This document shows positions 5,482-5,580 of a stretch of 5,580 bases of DNA, in pieces. Each line of letters starts with the position of its first letter. Position 1 is the stretch's first letter. Position numbers and translations under genes: made by a program. The DNA is from Bacteroidales bacterium. Lineage in GTDB: Bacteria > Bacteroidota > Bacteroidia > Bacteroidales > Dysgonomonadaceae. The notes beneath the pieces were generated by a model, which made no database searches, was not told the origin of the DNA, and saw nothing but the letters and a program-made list of their open reading frames with translations. The stretch covers positions 1 to 5,580 of the forward strand of contig JAAZLV010000175.1 of the NCBI GenBank assembly GCA_012799155.1, given 5' to 3'.

Positions 5482-5509
5482 TTGATGATGATGTTGATGT
5501 ATGCTGATG
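5482..5509. repeat. TGATG-rich low-complexity stretch just upstream of pflA
   Basis: Five TGATG words occur within 28 bases, with partial 10-bp periodicity (ATGTTGATGT then ATGCTGATGG). The TGAT content recalls the array at 1566-1653, but no strict unit is maintained. The rest of 5471-5580 holds no gene, promoter or hairpin that I can support; short open frames reading in from the right edge on the minus strand are too short to identify. Confidence 0.4.
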
Positions 5510-5580
5510 GGATATTACTGCATCAGCTGTGAAGAGGGATGTTTTCTTGCTCCTCAATTATTCGCTGGGTACCTGTCCGA

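Noticed and set aside
5471..5580. The 3' end of pflB at the right edge
   Set aside because: I read all three minus-strand frames and none shows the TREQQ-V-xRTF-like ending expected for pyruvate formate-lyase, so it was not called.

Overview
The window looks like Bacteroidota chromosome, most likely Bacteroidales (inference). The evidence is the C-terminal part of a hybrid two-component regulator of the histidine kinase / receiver / AraC type, promoter elements of the Bacteroidota form TTTG-N~20-TAnnTTTG, starts mostly lacking Shine-Dalgarno sequences, and a pyruvate formate-lyase activase next to a glycine-rich outer-membrane-type protein. No mobile element, tRNA, rRNA or CRISPR array is visible.

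Layout. Bases 1-1584 (+) hold the 3' part of the hybrid regulator, whose sensor lies off the left edge. Its stop codon falls inside an array of degenerate 8-bp units (about 1566-1653). A promoter region (1663-1721) then leads to a probable peroxide/redox operon: a PerR-like Fur-family repressor (1766-2209) followed by a typical 2-Cys AhpC/Prx peroxiredoxin (2315-2929, or from 2228 with an N-terminal extension). A 14-bp perfect hairpin (2978-3013) separates this operon from the convergent minus-strand genes. On the minus strand, reading right to left, pflA (5470-4766) ends at an array of 7-bp units of form GANNGCT (4698-4767). Next come a pair of 13-bp direct repeats and a -7 element, and then a secreted, probably outer-membrane, protein built of three tandem modules of about 150 residues, each with a Gly-rich segment (4588-3008). 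The right edge (5471-5580) contains TGATG-rich low-complexity DNA and no gene I can identify.

How the parts work together. The Fur-family protein keeps the five regulatory-metal ligands of PerR, including Asp rather than Glu at the position that separates H2O2-sensing PerR from Fur. It sits directly upstream of a thiol peroxidase, so a sensor-effector peroxide-defence pair is the natural reading. PflA belongs to anaerobic fermentation, since it installs the glycyl radical on pyruvate formate-lyase, an oxygen-sensitive enzyme. Together they suit an anaerobic fermenter that must survive oxygen exposure. The hybrid regulator would normally control an adjacent polysaccharide-utilisation locus, which is not in the window.

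The least explained elements are the three-module glycine-rich envelope protein with its paired direct-repeat promoter region, and the two different short-period arrays that each begin exactly at a gene's stop codon. I did not find a clearly new multi-gene defence or mobile system here.
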